Assembly: GCA_000171835.1 (NCBI GenBank)
Contig: ABHC01000010.1
Span: 1-64,000 of the forward strand
Direction: 5' to 3'
DNA length: 64,000 bases
From: an alpha proteobacterium BAL199
GTDB taxonomy: Bacteria > Pseudomonadota > Alphaproteobacteria > Thalassobaculales > Thalassobaculaceae
The notes under the pieces: model-generated
Database searches by the model: none
The model's input: the letters and a program-made list of their open reading frames with translations, nothing else
What the model was told of the DNA's origin: nothing
Shown here: positions 50,754-60,561 of the stretch, piece by piece
How the letters are laid out: each line of letters begins with the position of its first letter
Position numbering within the stretch: position 1 is the first letter of the stretch
Program-made: the position numbers and the translations under genes

Positions 50754-51589
50754 CAGTCTGCCGACTTCAGCGACCGTAACCAGGCGACCAGCGCGCCCAG
50801 GTCCTCGTCGGTCATCTTGGCGTAGAAACCGTAGCCCATCGGCGGCATCAATCGAGAACCGTCACGGCTGACGCCCGTGGTGATCGCCTGCTTGATCTCG
50901 GCATCGGTCCAGTCGCCGAGTGCGGCCGGCGTGATGTTGCGCGAGATCGACACGCCCCAAGGCCCGGCAAACTCCCGGGTGCCCGCGCCAAGCCGCGCCA
51001 ACTGCAACTCGCCCTTGGCGCTGATCGGGGTATGGCATTCCACGCAGTGCCCGACCGGCCCGGCGAGGTAGGCCCCATACGCCACCAGATCGGAGAGCGC
51101 GGGCGCCTGAACCCCAGCCACCGGCGGCCCCCAACTGTCGGGCAACGGCATCCGGTAGACGGTGGCGGGCACCTTGTTGACGACCGGTTTGACGGTACGC
51201 AGATAGGCGACGATGGCCTTCACGTCGTCGTCGGCGATCCCACGGTACAGCCCGAACGGCATCGGTGGCCCCATGATCCGTCCGTCACGGCTGCGTCCTT
51301 CGCGGACCGCCCGGACGATCTCCTCGTCGCTCCAGCCGCCCAGGCCGGTTTCCCGGTCCGGTGTCAGGTTCGGCGGATACGCCTCGAACACCGCCTCCTT
51401 CATCGGTGGACCGCCGGCCAACTCCTTACCCGGGACCGGCCCATTGGCGTCCTGCAGCGAGTGGCAGTTGCCGCAGCCGGCAATCGACTCCACCAGATAT
51501 CGGCCGCGTTCCACCGGCGTATCGGCAGCCGCGCTCATGCTCAATCCGGCGATCATGACGCCGGCTACCAACGACAGACCTCTCATCAT
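50753..51589 (-). CDS. Diheme cytochrome c
   Basis: A 278-residue exported electron carrier. The signal peptide is residues 1 to about 22 (ending SAAA). Two class I heme sites follow: CGNCH at about residue 38 and CVECH at about 182. Each is followed by an axial-methionine candidate (GPPMPFGLYRG and MPPMGYGFYAKM). The paired layout resembles cytochrome subunits of periplasmic alcohol or aldehyde dehydrogenases. The ATG at 51589 has GGAG 6 nt upstream and is preferred to the ATG at 51601. It heads the cytochrome-flavodoxin-TPR-STAS operon. Confidence 0.88.
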   Translation of the reverse strand: MMRGLSLVAGVMIAGLSMSAAADTPVERGRYLVESIAGCGNCHSLQDANGPVPGKELAGGPPMKEAVFEAYPPNLTPDRETGLGGWSDEEIVRAVREGRSRDGRIMGPPMPFGLYRGIADDDVKAIVAYLRTVKPVVNKVPATVYRMPLPDSWGPPVAGVQAPALSDLVAYGAYLAGPVGHCVECHTPISAKGELQLARLGAGTREFAGPWGVSISRNITPAALGDWTDAEIKQAITTGVSRDGSRLMPPMGYGFYAKMTDEDLGALVAWLRSLKSAD

Positions 51590-51738
51590 CCTCGGCTCCA
51601 TGCCCCCACCTGAAGCGCATGGTAGTGCGCACTAAATCGGCCGTGGACGCAATCGCCTTGGGTCCAATCCGCCGTAAGAGTCGCCGCGACCCGCGCTGCA
51701 TGATACCCACCCGCGATGTTCGCCCCACCGGAGCCCTC

Positions 51739-52947
51739 ATGACCCAGACCGCTTCGCCCGCCGCCCCCGGCCGGTCGCTCATCGTCCTGCTCGGATCGCT
51801 GGTCATGGTCGGCCCGTTGGCCGTCGACATGTACCTGCCCAGCCTTCCGGACATCGCGGTCGGCCTGTCGGCCCATCCGGCCGAGGTGCAGCAGACGATC
51901 ACCGTGTTCCTGCTTGGGTTCGCCGTCGGCATGCTCGTGTACGGGCCGATCTCCGACCGATACGGGCGTCGGCCGATCATCGCGGCGGGACTGGCGCTGT
52001 TCATGCTGGCCTCGATCCTGTGCGCGGTCGCGGACGGCATCGGCATGCTGACGCTTGGCCGGGTGCTGCAGGCGATCGGCGGCGGTGCGGCGTCGGCCTT
52101 GGCGCGCGCGGTCGCCAAGGACATGTTCTCCACCGAGGGTGCCGCTCGAGTGCTGTCGCTGATGGCGATGGTGATGGCGGTCGCCCCGCTGGCAGCACCA
52201 ACGGTCGGCGGCCAGATCTTGCTGGTGGCCGACTGGCGCGCAATCTTTTACGTGCTGGCGGCGTTCGGTGCCGCCGGATTGTTCGCCACAGTGACGCTGC
52301 TGCCGGAATCGCTGCCGCCGTCGGCCCGGGTCGGCATCCGCCTGCTCGGTGCGTTCGCCGCCTATGGCCGGATCCTGGCCGACCGGCGCGCGTTGGCCGA
52401 TCTGTCGTCCGGCAGCTTCAACAGCGCCGCGATGTTCGCCTACATCACCGGTACGCCGTTCGTGTACATCGAATACTACAGCGTGCCGGCGCAGTGGTAT
52501 GGCGCGTTGTTCGGCATCAATGTCGTCGCCCTGGTGATCGCGTCGTTCCTGAACGCCCGCTATGTCGGGCGGTTCGGCGTGCTGCCGCTGACCCGGCTGT
52601 CGATCGCGATCGGCGCGGTCGGCGGCGCCGGGCTGCTGTTCGCCGGGTTGACCGGCATCGGCGGGTTGTGGGGCGTGGCGCTGCCGCTGCTGCTGGTGAT
52701 CGGCGTCCAGGCTCCGGTCGGCGCCAACTGCACTGCGCGCCTGATGGGATTGTTTCCAGCCAGCGCCGGTGCGGCATCCGCCCTGTTCGGCGCCATCCGC
52801 TTCGGTGCCGGTGCCGTCGCCAGCGCCCTGGTCGGCCTGCTGCACGATGCGACTCCGCTTGCCATGTGCGCGGTGGTAGCGGCCTGCTGCTTCCTGGCGC
52901 TGGTCTGCCGGTTCGGCTTCGATCGACTTGAAGCTCCGGCAAGCTGA
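51739..52947 (+). CDS. Bcr/CflA-family MFS drug efflux transporter
   Basis: A 402-residue 12-helix proton antiporter. VGPLAVDMYLPSLPDIAVGLSA is the TM1 signature of the Bcr/CflA subfamily. GPISDRYGRRPIIAAGLALFMLAS is the TM2-3 motif A, and GRVLQAIGGGAASALARAVAKDMF the TM4 region. It would export antibiotics such as bicyclomycin-type compounds or metabolites. The ATG at 51739 has GGAG upstream; the longer frame from 51619 lies in the divergent promoter region of the cytochrome gene. Confidence 0.9.
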   Translation: MTQTASPAAPGRSLIVLLGSLVMVGPLAVDMYLPSLPDIAVGLSAHPAEVQQTITVFLLGFAVGMLVYGPISDRYGRRPIIAAGLALFMLASILCAVADGIGMLTLGRVLQAIGGGAASALARAVAKDMFSTEGAARVLSLMAMVMAVAPLAAPTVGGQILLVADWRAIFYVLAAFGAAGLFATVTLLPESLPPSARVGIRLLGAFAAYGRILADRRALADLSSGSFNSAAMFAYITGTPFVYIEYYSVPAQWYGALFGINVVALVIASFLNARYVGRFGVLPLTRLSIAIGAVGGAGLLFAGLTGIGGLWGVALPLLLVIGVQAPVGANCTARLMGLFPASAGAASALFGAIRFGAGAVASALVGLLHDATPLAMCAVVAACCFLALVCRFGFDRLEAPAS

Positions 52948-52951
52948 CGGT

Positions 52952-53152
52952 TCAGCGGCGACACCGCGCAGCGACCGGACGGCCGTCGAGGGTCGAGCCA
53001 TCCGCACATACCGCGGTGCATGCGTCCATGCCGCGACAGGCACTGCTCGCCAAGTCGCCAATCGTGCGGTTCCAGTCAGTACCAGCCCCGCTGCAGCCGC
53101 CAACCGCCAGACCCAGTCCGATGACTGCCAAGATTGTCGCGCTGTATCTCAC
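52952..53152 (-). CDS. Small predicted lipoprotein
   Basis: A 66-residue protein with a lipoprotein signal: MRYSATILAVIGLGLAVGGC, so Cys20 would be lipidated. The short mature part has four further cysteines (SACRGMDACTAVCADG...ARC), enough for two disulfides. It starts at a GTG at 53152 with GAGGA upstream. It is nearly convergent with the efflux gene, 4 bp apart. Function unknown. Confidence 0.68.
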   Translation of the reverse strand: MRYSATILAVIGLGLAVGGCSGAGTDWNRTIGDLASSACRGMDACTAVCADGSTLDGRPVAARCRR

Positions 53153-53234
53153 GGAATGGATTCCTCAGGCTCGATATCGAGCAGATTGCCCATCACACAG
53201 CCCAAGCCCCCGCACAACCGCTCAAGCGTCCCGT

Positions 53235-53471
53235 TCAGTCCGGGTCGTTGGCGCAGCGCACCGGCCGGTCGAAGTAGTTGTAGTCCGAGCACGACCGACC
53301 GAGATACTTGTCGATGTGATAGAACGTGTTGCGTCCGGTGACGGCCTGCGGGCCGGCAAACGCGGCCACTCCGCTCCAGACATACGGGTTGCATCCGCCC
53401 AACGCTGTCAGGGCGACCACGGCCGCAGCAACACGGACCAAGGTGATAAATGGCGTTGAAGGTAAGGACAT
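53235..53471 (-). CDS. Small predicted lipoprotein
   Basis: A 78-residue protein. The signal sequence reads TLVRVAAAVVALTALGGC, giving lipidation at a cysteine near residue 27. The mature part NPYVWSGVAAFAGPQAVTGRNTFYHIDKYLGRSCSDYNYFDRPVRCANDPD has two cysteines. I know no family for it. The ATG at 53471 gives a normal-length signal; a frame open to 53516 adds a charged stretch not expected before it. It lies upstream of the other lipoprotein gene on the same strand. Confidence 0.7.
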   Translation of the reverse strand: MSLPSTPFITLVRVAAAVVALTALGGCNPYVWSGVAAFAGPQAVTGRNTFYHIDKYLGRSCSDYNYFDRPVRCANDPD

Positions 53472-53703
53472 CGCGCGTCTCCGAACTTCTTTCGGGGTCG
53501 GGCCGCGTCGAAACATCTTCTCGCCGGTCGCCCGCCTGGGTCCGCCGTTCTGACGAACCGCAGCAGTTTACCCGAGCCGCTGCTTTTTCGCCACGGCCTG
53601 TTCACCAGCAAACGCGTAATCCGTCGAATTGAGCAATGCGGCGTCTTTGAACCGGAGCCGCAAGACCCTATGTTCGCGCGGAACCCGATGGAGATCGCCC
53701 ACG

Positions 53704-54282
53704 ATGGATACCCTCGACCTGCTCCTCACCCGCCGCTCGGTCGTCGCCAAGGACATGGGCGAGCCGGGGCCGGACGACGCCACCCTGAACAAGATCCTGG
53801 CCGCCGGCATCCGTGTGCCCGACCACGGCAAGCTCGGACCCTGGCGCATCCAGGTGCTGCGCAAGCCGGGTCAGGCCGCGCTGGGAGAGGTGCTGGCGCG
53901 GGTGTTCGCGCAGGAACACCCTGAAGCCGAGGACCGGCAAATCGAGTTGGAACGTCAGCGCCCGCAGCGCGCGCCGATCCTGCTCGCGGTAACGGCGCGG
54001 ATCGATCCGCACCATCCCAAGATCCCGCTGATGGAACAGCAGTTGTCCGGCGGCGCGCTCTGCCAGAACATCCTGGTGGCGTCCCACGCCAGCGGCTTCG
54101 TGGCGCAATGGCTGACCGAGTGGCCGTCCTACCACCCGGCGGTCCGCCAGACCCTCGGCCACGATGCGGAAACCCAGATCATCGGCTTCATCTACATCGG
54201 CACCCCGACCACCCCGCCGAACGAGCGCCCGCGTCCGACCTTCGAGCAGGTGGTCAGCGAATGGACCGGTCCCGCCGCCTGA
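53704..54282 (+). CDS. Nitroreductase-family flavoprotein (YdjA-like)
   Basis: A 192-residue FMN-dependent oxidoreductase. LLLTRRSVVAKDMGEPGPD opens with the FMN-phosphate arginines, and AGIRVPDHGKLGPWRIQVL is the minimal YdjA-type second block. GGALCQNILVASHASGFVAQWLTEWP and IIGFIYIGTP close the fold. Small size and the DHGKLxPWR motif point to the YdjA subgroup. It reduces nitro or quinone compounds with NAD(P)H in related enzymes; the natural substrate is unknown. GGAG lies 10 nt before the ATG at 53704. Confidence 0.87.
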   Translation: MDTLDLLLTRRSVVAKDMGEPGPDDATLNKILAAGIRVPDHGKLGPWRIQVLRKPGQAALGEVLARVFAQEHPEAEDRQIELERQRPQRAPILLAVTARIDPHHPKIPLMEQQLSGGALCQNILVASHASGFVAQWLTEWPSYHPAVRQTLGHDAETQIIGFIYIGTPTTPPNERPRPTFEQVVSEWTGPAA

Positions 54283-54288
54283 CCTGAT

Positions 54289-56694
54289 TCACGCGTCGTC
54301 TTCGTCGGTGTCGCCCAGAAACCGCCGCCGAGCCACGGCGAAGCCGATCAGGCGGTCCTCGACGAGGCGGTTGACGCTACCGTCCGGAAACAGTCCGCCC
54401 TCGCCGCGCTCTCCGGCCGGTACTCCGGTCAGCACCTCGATGCCCTCGTCGATGGTGTCGATCGGCCAGATCCGGAAGGCGCCGCGCCGGCAGGCTTCGA
54501 CCACTTCGCTCTTCAGCATCAGGTGCTCGACGTTGGCACGCGGGATCATCACGCCGTGCTCGCCGCTCAACCCCCTGGCGTTGCAGATGTCGAAGTAGCC
54601 CTCGATCTTCTCGTTGACGCCTCCGATCGCCTGGACCCGGCCCATCTGGTCGACCGAGCCGGTCACCGCGATACCCTGGCGGATCGGCAACTCGGACAAT
54701 GCCGAGAGTAAGGCATACAGTTCGGTCGACGATGCGCTGTCGCCGTCGACACCCCCGTAGGACTGCTCGAACACCACGCTGGCCTGCAGTGCCACCGGAA
54801 TGTCCGTGGCGTAGGTGCCGGCGAGGAAGCCCTGCAGGATCAGCATGCCCTTTGAGTGCAGCGGCCCGCCGAGCTCGACCTCGCGCTCGATGTCGATCAC
54901 CCGGCCGCGCCCGACCCGCACGCGGGCCGAGATCCGGGTCGGCCGGCCGAAGGCGTGGGCGCCGATCTGCAGCACCGACAGGCCGTTGACCTGCCCGACC
55001 GCCGTACCGTCGGTGGTGATACGGATGGTCTCGCGCAGGATCTGCTCGCGCATCCGACGCTCAATCCGGTCGGACCGGTAGAGTTGTGCCGCCAACGCGT
55101 CGTCGACATCGTCGGCGCGGATCACCTTGTGGTTCTTGTCGCGCCCGACATGATCGGCCTCGCGCATCACGTCGGCGATCAGGCCAACCCGCGCCGTCAC
55201 CTTGCGGGTGTCCGATACCAGGCGCGAACAGTGCTCGATCACCCGTTCCACCGCCTTTCGATCGAACGGCCGCAAGCCGGCGCGGCGCTGGATCGTCGCG
55301 ACCAGCCGGGCGTACATAACGTCGTGCTCTGGATCGCGGTCCATCATGTCGTCGAAGTCGGCCGCCACCTTGAACAGGTCGCCGAAATCCGGGTCCATCG
55401 CCGACAGCGCAGCATAGACCTGCTGGTCGCCGAACAGCACGACCTTGACCGAAATCGGGATCGGGCAGGGCTGGATCGAGACGGCCAATGCTGTGGCAGC
55501 AGAGTCCATCGGCCCTTCGATCATAACCTGCTCGGCATACAGCGCCCGCTTCAAGGCGTCCCAGGCGTAGGCGTTGTTGAGCAGTTTGCCGGCGTCCAGC
55601 AGCAGGTATCCGCCGTTCGCCGCATGCAGCGCACCCGGCCGGATCAAGGTAAAGTCGGTCAGCATCGCCCCCATGTAGGCGCGGTGTTCGATCCGGCCGA
55701 TCAGACGGCCCAAAGTCGGGTGATCCTCGCTGACCACCGGTGCCCCGGCGTCCGGATCATGGGCGATCAGGACGTTGACCTCCCAGCGCCGGAACCGGCG
55801 TTCGGCCGGCTCGGCGGCGGATCCTGCCGCCGCCTCCTCGCCGGTCGGGCGAGCAAAGCGGGCGATGTTGTCGATCAGGTCGTCGCGCAACCGATCGAAC
55901 CACGCAGCCACCGGGCGCGGCAGATCGAGGCCATCGCGCGCTTCGACAATCTGCAGATCGACCAGGGCCGAGGCCTCGCGACGATCGAGATCGCGGACCG
56001 CGATCTGCCGCTCCCGCTCCAGGATCGGCGCCTGATGCAGGGCCGCGCGCAGATGCACCTGCACTTCGTCGATCGCTGCCGCCAAGGTCTCGCGTTGTTC
56101 CTGCGGCAGTTCGGCGAACCGCTCCTGCGGCATCGGCTTGCCGTTCTCCACCGGCGCCACGACAAGTCCTTGGGGCGTGCGCACCAACGCAAGGCCGCGC
56201 TTGGTGGCCTCATCGGCCACTTCCTTGAAACCGTTCTCGCCGCGTTCGCCGAAGCTCTTCTCCAGGGCTTCACGCTTCAGCCGGTAGTCCTCGCCCTCGA
56301 ACAAGCTCGGCAAGGTGTCGCTGAGATCCTTCACCAGTTCAGCCACGCGCCGCGCAAACACCGCACCGACACCCGACGGCAGGCGCAGGCAGCGGGGACG
56401 GTGCAGGTCATCGAAATCGTTGACGTACACCCAGTCGTCCGGCGACGGAAAAGTCGCGGCCCGCTCCGTCAGATAGGAGCGGACGGCGGTATGTTTGCCC
56501 GACCCCTTCGGCCCGATGACGAACACGTTGTACCCGCGTGAGCGCATCCGGGCGGCGAAGCGCACCGCGTCGAGCGCCCGGTCCTGCCCGACCAGCGTAT
56601 CCACATCGGCCAGATCCTTCGTGGTTCGAAAGTCCAACGCGGACAGATCAGTGGAGCGATACAGAGCATTGGCGTGCAGCGGTTCGGGCGCCAT
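54289..56694 (-). CDS. Lon-family ATP-dependent serine protease (LonB/YcbZ-like)
   Basis: An 801-residue AAA+ protease. Residues about 25-70 begin an AAA domain with LVGQDRALDAVRFAARM and Walker A GPKGSGKHT. There is a long helical insertion, then Walker B/sensor-like blocks (GGYLLLDAGKLL, DFDDMMDRD). The C-terminal S16 domain holds the Ser-Lys dyad: GDSASSTELYALLSAL (Ser) and GGVNEKIEGYFDIC (Lys). It is the type lacking the classical Lon N-terminal domain. It degrades damaged or specific proteins in the cytoplasm. GAGGA lies just before the ATG at 56694. It is divergent from pcaD. Confidence 0.92.
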   Translation of the reverse strand: MAPEPLHANALYRSTDLSALDFRTTKDLADVDTLVGQDRALDAVRFAARMRSRGYNVFVIGPKGSGKHTAVRSYLTERAATFPSPDDWVYVNDFDDLHRPRCLRLPSGVGAVFARRVAELVKDLSDTLPSLFEGEDYRLKREALEKSFGERGENGFKEVADEATKRGLALVRTPQGLVVAPVENGKPMPQERFAELPQEQRETLAAAIDEVQVHLRAALHQAPILERERQIAVRDLDRREASALVDLQIVEARDGLDLPRPVAAWFDRLRDDLIDNIARFARPTGEEAAAGSAAEPAERRFRRWEVNVLIAHDPDAGAPVVSEDHPTLGRLIGRIEHRAYMGAMLTDFTLIRPGALHAANGGYLLLDAGKLLNNAYAWDALKRALYAEQVMIEGPMDSAATALAVSIQPCPIPISVKVVLFGDQQVYAALSAMDPDFGDLFKVAADFDDMMDRDPEHDVMYARLVATIQRRAGLRPFDRKAVERVIEHCSRLVSDTRKVTARVGLIADVMREADHVGRDKNHKVIRADDVDDALAAQLYRSDRIERRMREQILRETIRITTDGTAVGQVNGLSVLQIGAHAFGRPTRISARVRVGRGRVIDIEREVELGGPLHSKGMLILQGFLAGTYATDIPVALQASVVFEQSYGGVDGDSASSTELYALLSALSELPIRQGIAVTGSVDQMGRVQAIGGVNEKIEGYFDICNARGLSGEHGVMIPRANVEHLMLKSEVVEACRRGAFRIWPIDTIDEGIEVLTGVPAGERGEGGLFPDGSVNRLVEDRLIGFAVARRRFLGDTDEDDA

Positions 56695-56812
56695 CGTTTC
56701 CTCCGGTCGGGATGAATCATTCGAACCGACCAAGAGACCGGTGTCGAGAGGTGGACTTGCGGCCCGGTCGGCAGTGCGCTCGAATGCCGCCGACCCGCCT
56801 TAGGAGATTCCC

Positions 56813-57598
56813 ATGCCGCATGCGACCATCAATGGAATTCAGCTGCATTACAAAGTCTCCGGCAACGCTGATGGACCGACGCTGCTGCTGTCGAACTCGC
56901 TGGCCTCCACATTGAACATGTGGGATCCGCAGATGCCGGCGTTCGAGAAGCGCTTCCGGGTGGTCCGTTACGACAGCCGCGGCCATGGTCAGTCGGAAGC
57001 ACCCGACGGGGCCTACTCCATCGACACGCTGACCGCCGACGCCGTCGGCCTGCTCGACCATCTGGATATCGCCAAGACCCATTTCTGCGGCCTGTCCAAG
57101 GGCGGCATGGTCGGCCAACGGCTGGCCACGCTGCATCCGGGCCGCGTCGACCGGCTGATCCTGTGCGACACCGCCAGCTACATGGGCCCTGCCGAGCTGT
57201 GGGAGGGGCGCATCCAGTTGGCCGAAGATAAGGGTATGGCCGGTGTGGTCGACGCCACCATCGAACGCTGGTTTACCGAGAGTTTCCGGGTCAACGACCC
57301 GACGGCGGTGGCGACGGTCCGGGCGATGATCCTGGGCACTCCGGTTGCGGGCTTCGCCGGTTGCTGCCGGGCGATCCAGGCCATGGACCAGCGCGAAAGC
57401 ATTCGGTCGATCGCGGCACCGACCCTGATCATTGTCGGCGCCGACGACCCCAGCACCACACCGGACAAGGCGCGCGAGATCCAGGAACAGATTCGCGGTT
57501 CCAAGCTGGTCGTGCTGCCGGAGGCGGCACATCTGTCGAACATCGAGCAACCAGAGAAGTTTGATCAGGCCGTCCTGCATTTTCTCGGGGTCAACTGA
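56813..57598 (+). CDS. pcaD: 3-oxoadipate enol-lactonase
   Basis: A 261-residue alpha/beta hydrolase that hydrolyses beta-ketoadipate enol-lactone in protocatechuate/catechol degradation. The opening TINGIQLHYKVSGNADGPTLLLSNSLASTLNMWDPQMP is typical PcaD. The nucleophile is Ser in CGLSKGGMVGQRLA, the acid is in IIVGADDPSTTP, and the His in EAAHLSNIEQPE. It has the standard length. No other pca gene is nearby, so it is detached from a pathway operon or serves another lactone. Its 3' end overlaps the convergent methyltransferase gene by 8 bp. Confidence 0.88.
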   Translation: MPHATINGIQLHYKVSGNADGPTLLLSNSLASTLNMWDPQMPAFEKRFRVVRYDSRGHGQSEAPDGAYSIDTLTADAVGLLDHLDIAKTHFCGLSKGGMVGQRLATLHPGRVDRLILCDTASYMGPAELWEGRIQLAEDKGMAGVVDATIERWFTESFRVNDPTAVATVRAMILGTPVAGFAGCCRAIQAMDQRESIRSIAAPTLIIVGADDPSTTPDKAREIQEQIRGSKLVVLPEAAHLSNIEQPEKFDQAVLHFLGVN

Positions 57599-58688
57599 CC
57601 TCGCGGAGGTTCGCTTGAGCTGGCGGCGGACCATCGGTTCGGGGTTGGTCTCGGCAGCGCTCGAACCCTAGAAACTCCGGGCGGCGCGGGTCGTCCTGCC
57701 GCGGCCGGTCGTGGTGGAGCACCTTGTCGAGATCCGGAAACGCCAGCTTCTGATTCCAGCGCTCCTGCAGGTCCTGTAGCGCCGCCCCCAACAGCGCGTC
57801 GTAGCGCCGTTTCAGGGCCGGATCCGTGGCCAACGCCCGGTTGAATTTACCGCTGCCGAACGTCCCGCCGTAACCGGCCTGGCGAGCCAGATTCTGCAGG
57901 TTGGCGTTTTCGATCCCGGGTCGGAACATCCCGTCGCCCTTCTGAAGCAGGACGACGAACTCCATGTCGTGGAATTCGGTCGGTTCGAACGCCTTGCAGC
58001 GGTAGGGAAACAGATTCAGTGTCCGCAACCCTCGGCACAGTTCGACGAACTGATAGGGGGTGAACACGCTGCAATGTGAATCGACGTAACGCTGTTCGCC
58101 AACGGACCCGACCGCAAAATCCAGCGCCTCCGACATCTGATGAATGTTGCCCGCCCCACAGTAAGAGGGGTCGTCCCAAACCTCAGCGGACGATACGTCT
58201 CGGACGTTCGAAAAATGATCAAACACCTGCCTCGGGGACGGGCGCTCCAGCTTCTCGAGGTACCAGCCGATCCAGTCGGACAGGATCGTGTTGCGCCGGT
58301 CGAGGTCGAAGGTGAACCGCTTGTCCGGCAGCATCAGACAGATGCACCCGTCGTCCTTCAGGATGTTCGGGACGTCCAGCAGCCAGCCGACCGGGTTCGG
58401 AAAATGCTCAAACACATGGCTGGCCAATACCAGGTCGAACTTCTGCCGATCAACCACGGAATCCGCGATACTTCCGCCGTGCCAGACATACCGGACATCG
58501 ACGATCTTGCTCGCGTCCACGGACGGGTCGGATTCGTACTTACGACGCAGTTCTGCGGTACTCAGATGATCCAGGTAACAGACGTCAAAAGCGTCCGGCG
58601 GCAGCACCGGCTTGTCCAGCGCCCCCATCTCCAACATTGAAAGGCCCTGCAGATCCAGGTGCTTTGTCAGAAAGGCCATTCGATCCAT
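57591..58688 (-). CDS. SAM-dependent methyltransferase-like protein
   Basis: A 365-residue protein. SMLEMGALDKPVLPPDAFDVCYLDHLS is a degenerate SAM motif I and acidic-loop region, and LASHVFEHFPNPVGWLLDVPNILKDDGCICLMLPDKRFTFD gives the post-motif strands of a class I methyltransferase. The rest is a poorly characterised helical extension with FHDMEFVVLLQKGDGMF. Similar proteins occur in glycan clusters, where they may modify sugars or lipids. Context here (pcaD, broken lpxR) gives no pathway. Confidence 0.75.
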   Translation of the reverse strand: MDRMAFLTKHLDLQGLSMLEMGALDKPVLPPDAFDVCYLDHLSTAELRRKYESDPSVDASKIVDVRYVWHGGSIADSVVDRQKFDLVLASHVFEHFPNPVGWLLDVPNILKDDGCICLMLPDKRFTFDLDRRNTILSDWIGWYLEKLERPSPRQVFDHFSNVRDVSSAEVWDDPSYCGAGNIHQMSEALDFAVGSVGEQRYVDSHCSVFTPYQFVELCRGLRTLNLFPYRCKAFEPTEFHDMEFVVLLQKGDGMFRPGIENANLQNLARQAGYGGTFGSGKFNRALATDPALKRRYDALLGAALQDLQERWNQKLAFPDLDKVLHHDRPRQDDPRRPEFLGFERCRDQPRTDGPPPAQANLREVS

Positions 58689-59412
58689 CGAAAGGCTCCG
58701 AAGTCGCCTTAACTTTCCCCAAAAATTGAAGAGTCAGCGTGTTCGCAGCACCCCACCGCGACGTCGCCACCGCTCTACCGGTGACCGTGTTGTTTCCTAG
58801 AAGCGGTAGCCCGCACTGAAGCCCCCGAACAGGCTCGGACCCTCCTAGCCATCGAACTCCTTGGTGCGCATCACCTGCACGTAGGTCAGGCGCAAGTCAC
58901 CGAAGGTCACGACGGCGCCGGCTGACAGATCGCCGACCAGCAGTTCCTTGTCGACGCTGCGGCTGTCACGGAAGGTGTTGCCGTCCAGGAAGATGTTCCG
59001 GGCCACCGCGCGGCCCTCGATGCCGGCGAACAGATACCAGCCGATCGCATCGTCATCGTCGCCCGGCGGCGCGAAGTACTCCGACCCCGGAGTGTGCGGC
59101 TGCAGACGCGGCGGCCCGTAGTCGAACTTCGGCGGCTTGCCGAACCGCACCGTCAGACCGGCGGCGGCGTGGGTGAACACGTTGCCGAGGGCCGCCCCGA
59201 CATGCGGCGACACGTCGGCGAGCAGATCGCTGAAGATCGTCTCCGATGGAACCACCCAGCGTCGCTCGACGTTCAGAAGCACGGCCGGTTCGTCGTGAAG
59301 CTGATGATCCCAACCCTGCGGCTCCGGCGAGTTGATGACCTCATGCACGGTCTTCTGCGCCAGTTCGCCCTGGGCCGACGGGCCGATCACGCCAAGCGAC
59401 AACTGCACGCTA

Positions 59413-60561
59413 GTGGATAAAATCCGACATTAGAATCCCGCTCAGGATTCCCGCGGGTTCGGTGGCGTGCGAGTCTGGGGCATGCGCACCGGGATCAGCT
59501 TCACCGTCAGTACCGCCGATCGCGCCCGCCTGGAGGCGATCGTGGCGGACCGCAACAGCCCGCAAAAGCACGTCTGGCGCTGCCGGATCGTGCTGCTCAC
59601 CGCCGCGGGCCTGGGCACCAACGCGATCATGCGCGAGGCCGGGGTCGCCAAGACGGCGGTCTGGCGCTGGCAGGAGCGCTTCGCCGCCGAAGGCGTGGAC
59701 GGGCTGCTGCGGGACAAGACGCGCCCGTCGCGGATCCCGCCGCTGGACCCCTCGGTGGCCGAGCGCGTCGTCGCCCTGACCCTGACCGATCCGCCCGGCG
59801 AGACGACCCACTGGACCGCCGCAACGATGGCGGCACAGACCGGCATCTCGGTTAGTTCGGTGCAGCGGATCTGGCGTGCTCACGGTTTGGCCCCGCATCG
59901 GATCCGGCAGTTCAAGCTCTCGAACGACCCGGAGTTCGTGACCAAGCTGCGCGACGTGGTCGGGCTCTATGTCGACCCGCCGGCCCACGCCATCGTGCTC
60001 AGCGTCGACGAGAAGAGCCAGATCCAGGCGCTCGACCGCACCCAGCCCGGCCTGCCGCTGAAGAAGGGCCGCGCCGGCACCATGACCCACGACTACAAGC
60101 GCCATGGCACCACCACCTTGTTCGCTGCCCTCAACGTGCTCGACGGCACCGTCATCGGCCGCAACATGCAGCGTCACCGCCACCAGGAGTTCATCCGCTT
60201 CCTCAACCACATCGAGGCCCAGGTTCCGGCCGGCAAGGTGATCCACGCCGTCCTCGACAACTACGCCGCCCACAAGCACCCCAAGGTCCGCGCCTGGCTG
60301 CACCGCCATCCCCGCTGGACCTTCCACTTCGTGCCGACCTCATGTTCCTGGCTCAACGCCGTCGAAAGCTTCTTCGCCAGGCTCGCCAAGCGCCGCCTCA
60401 AGCGCGGCGTCTTCCGCTCTGTCGCCGACCTCCAGGCCGCCATCAACCGCTTCCTCGACGAGCACAACGCCTCAGATCCGAAGCCCTTCAACTGGACAGC
60501 CGATCCCGACAAAATCATCGCCGCCGTCAGGCGTGGGCACCAAGTGTTGGATTCTATCCAC
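59413..60561 (+). mobile_element. IS630-family insertion sequence, complete
   Basis: A 1149-bp element flanked by TA at 59411-59412 and 60562-60563, the TA duplication typical of IS630/Tc1 elements. The ends GTGGATAAAATCC and GGATTCTATCCAC are imperfect inverted repeats. It carries one intact transposase gene and splits an lpxR-like gene. The flanking gene frame is restored on excision, so the insertion looks recent. The 3' end of a second copy is at 38219-38341. Confidence 0.93.

Noticed and set aside
54856-56541. 561-codon plus-strand frame opposite the Lon-family gene
   Set aside because: Shadow frame with no family motifs. The minus-strand protein has complete AAA and S16 motifs.
58845-58847. 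In-frame TAG in lpxR and codon-12 TAG in aroQ taken as evidence of UAG recoding
   Set aside because: Several intact genes here (the APC permease, lysR) end normally at TAG, and both affected genes carry further disruptive lesions. Plain nonsense mutation is simpler.
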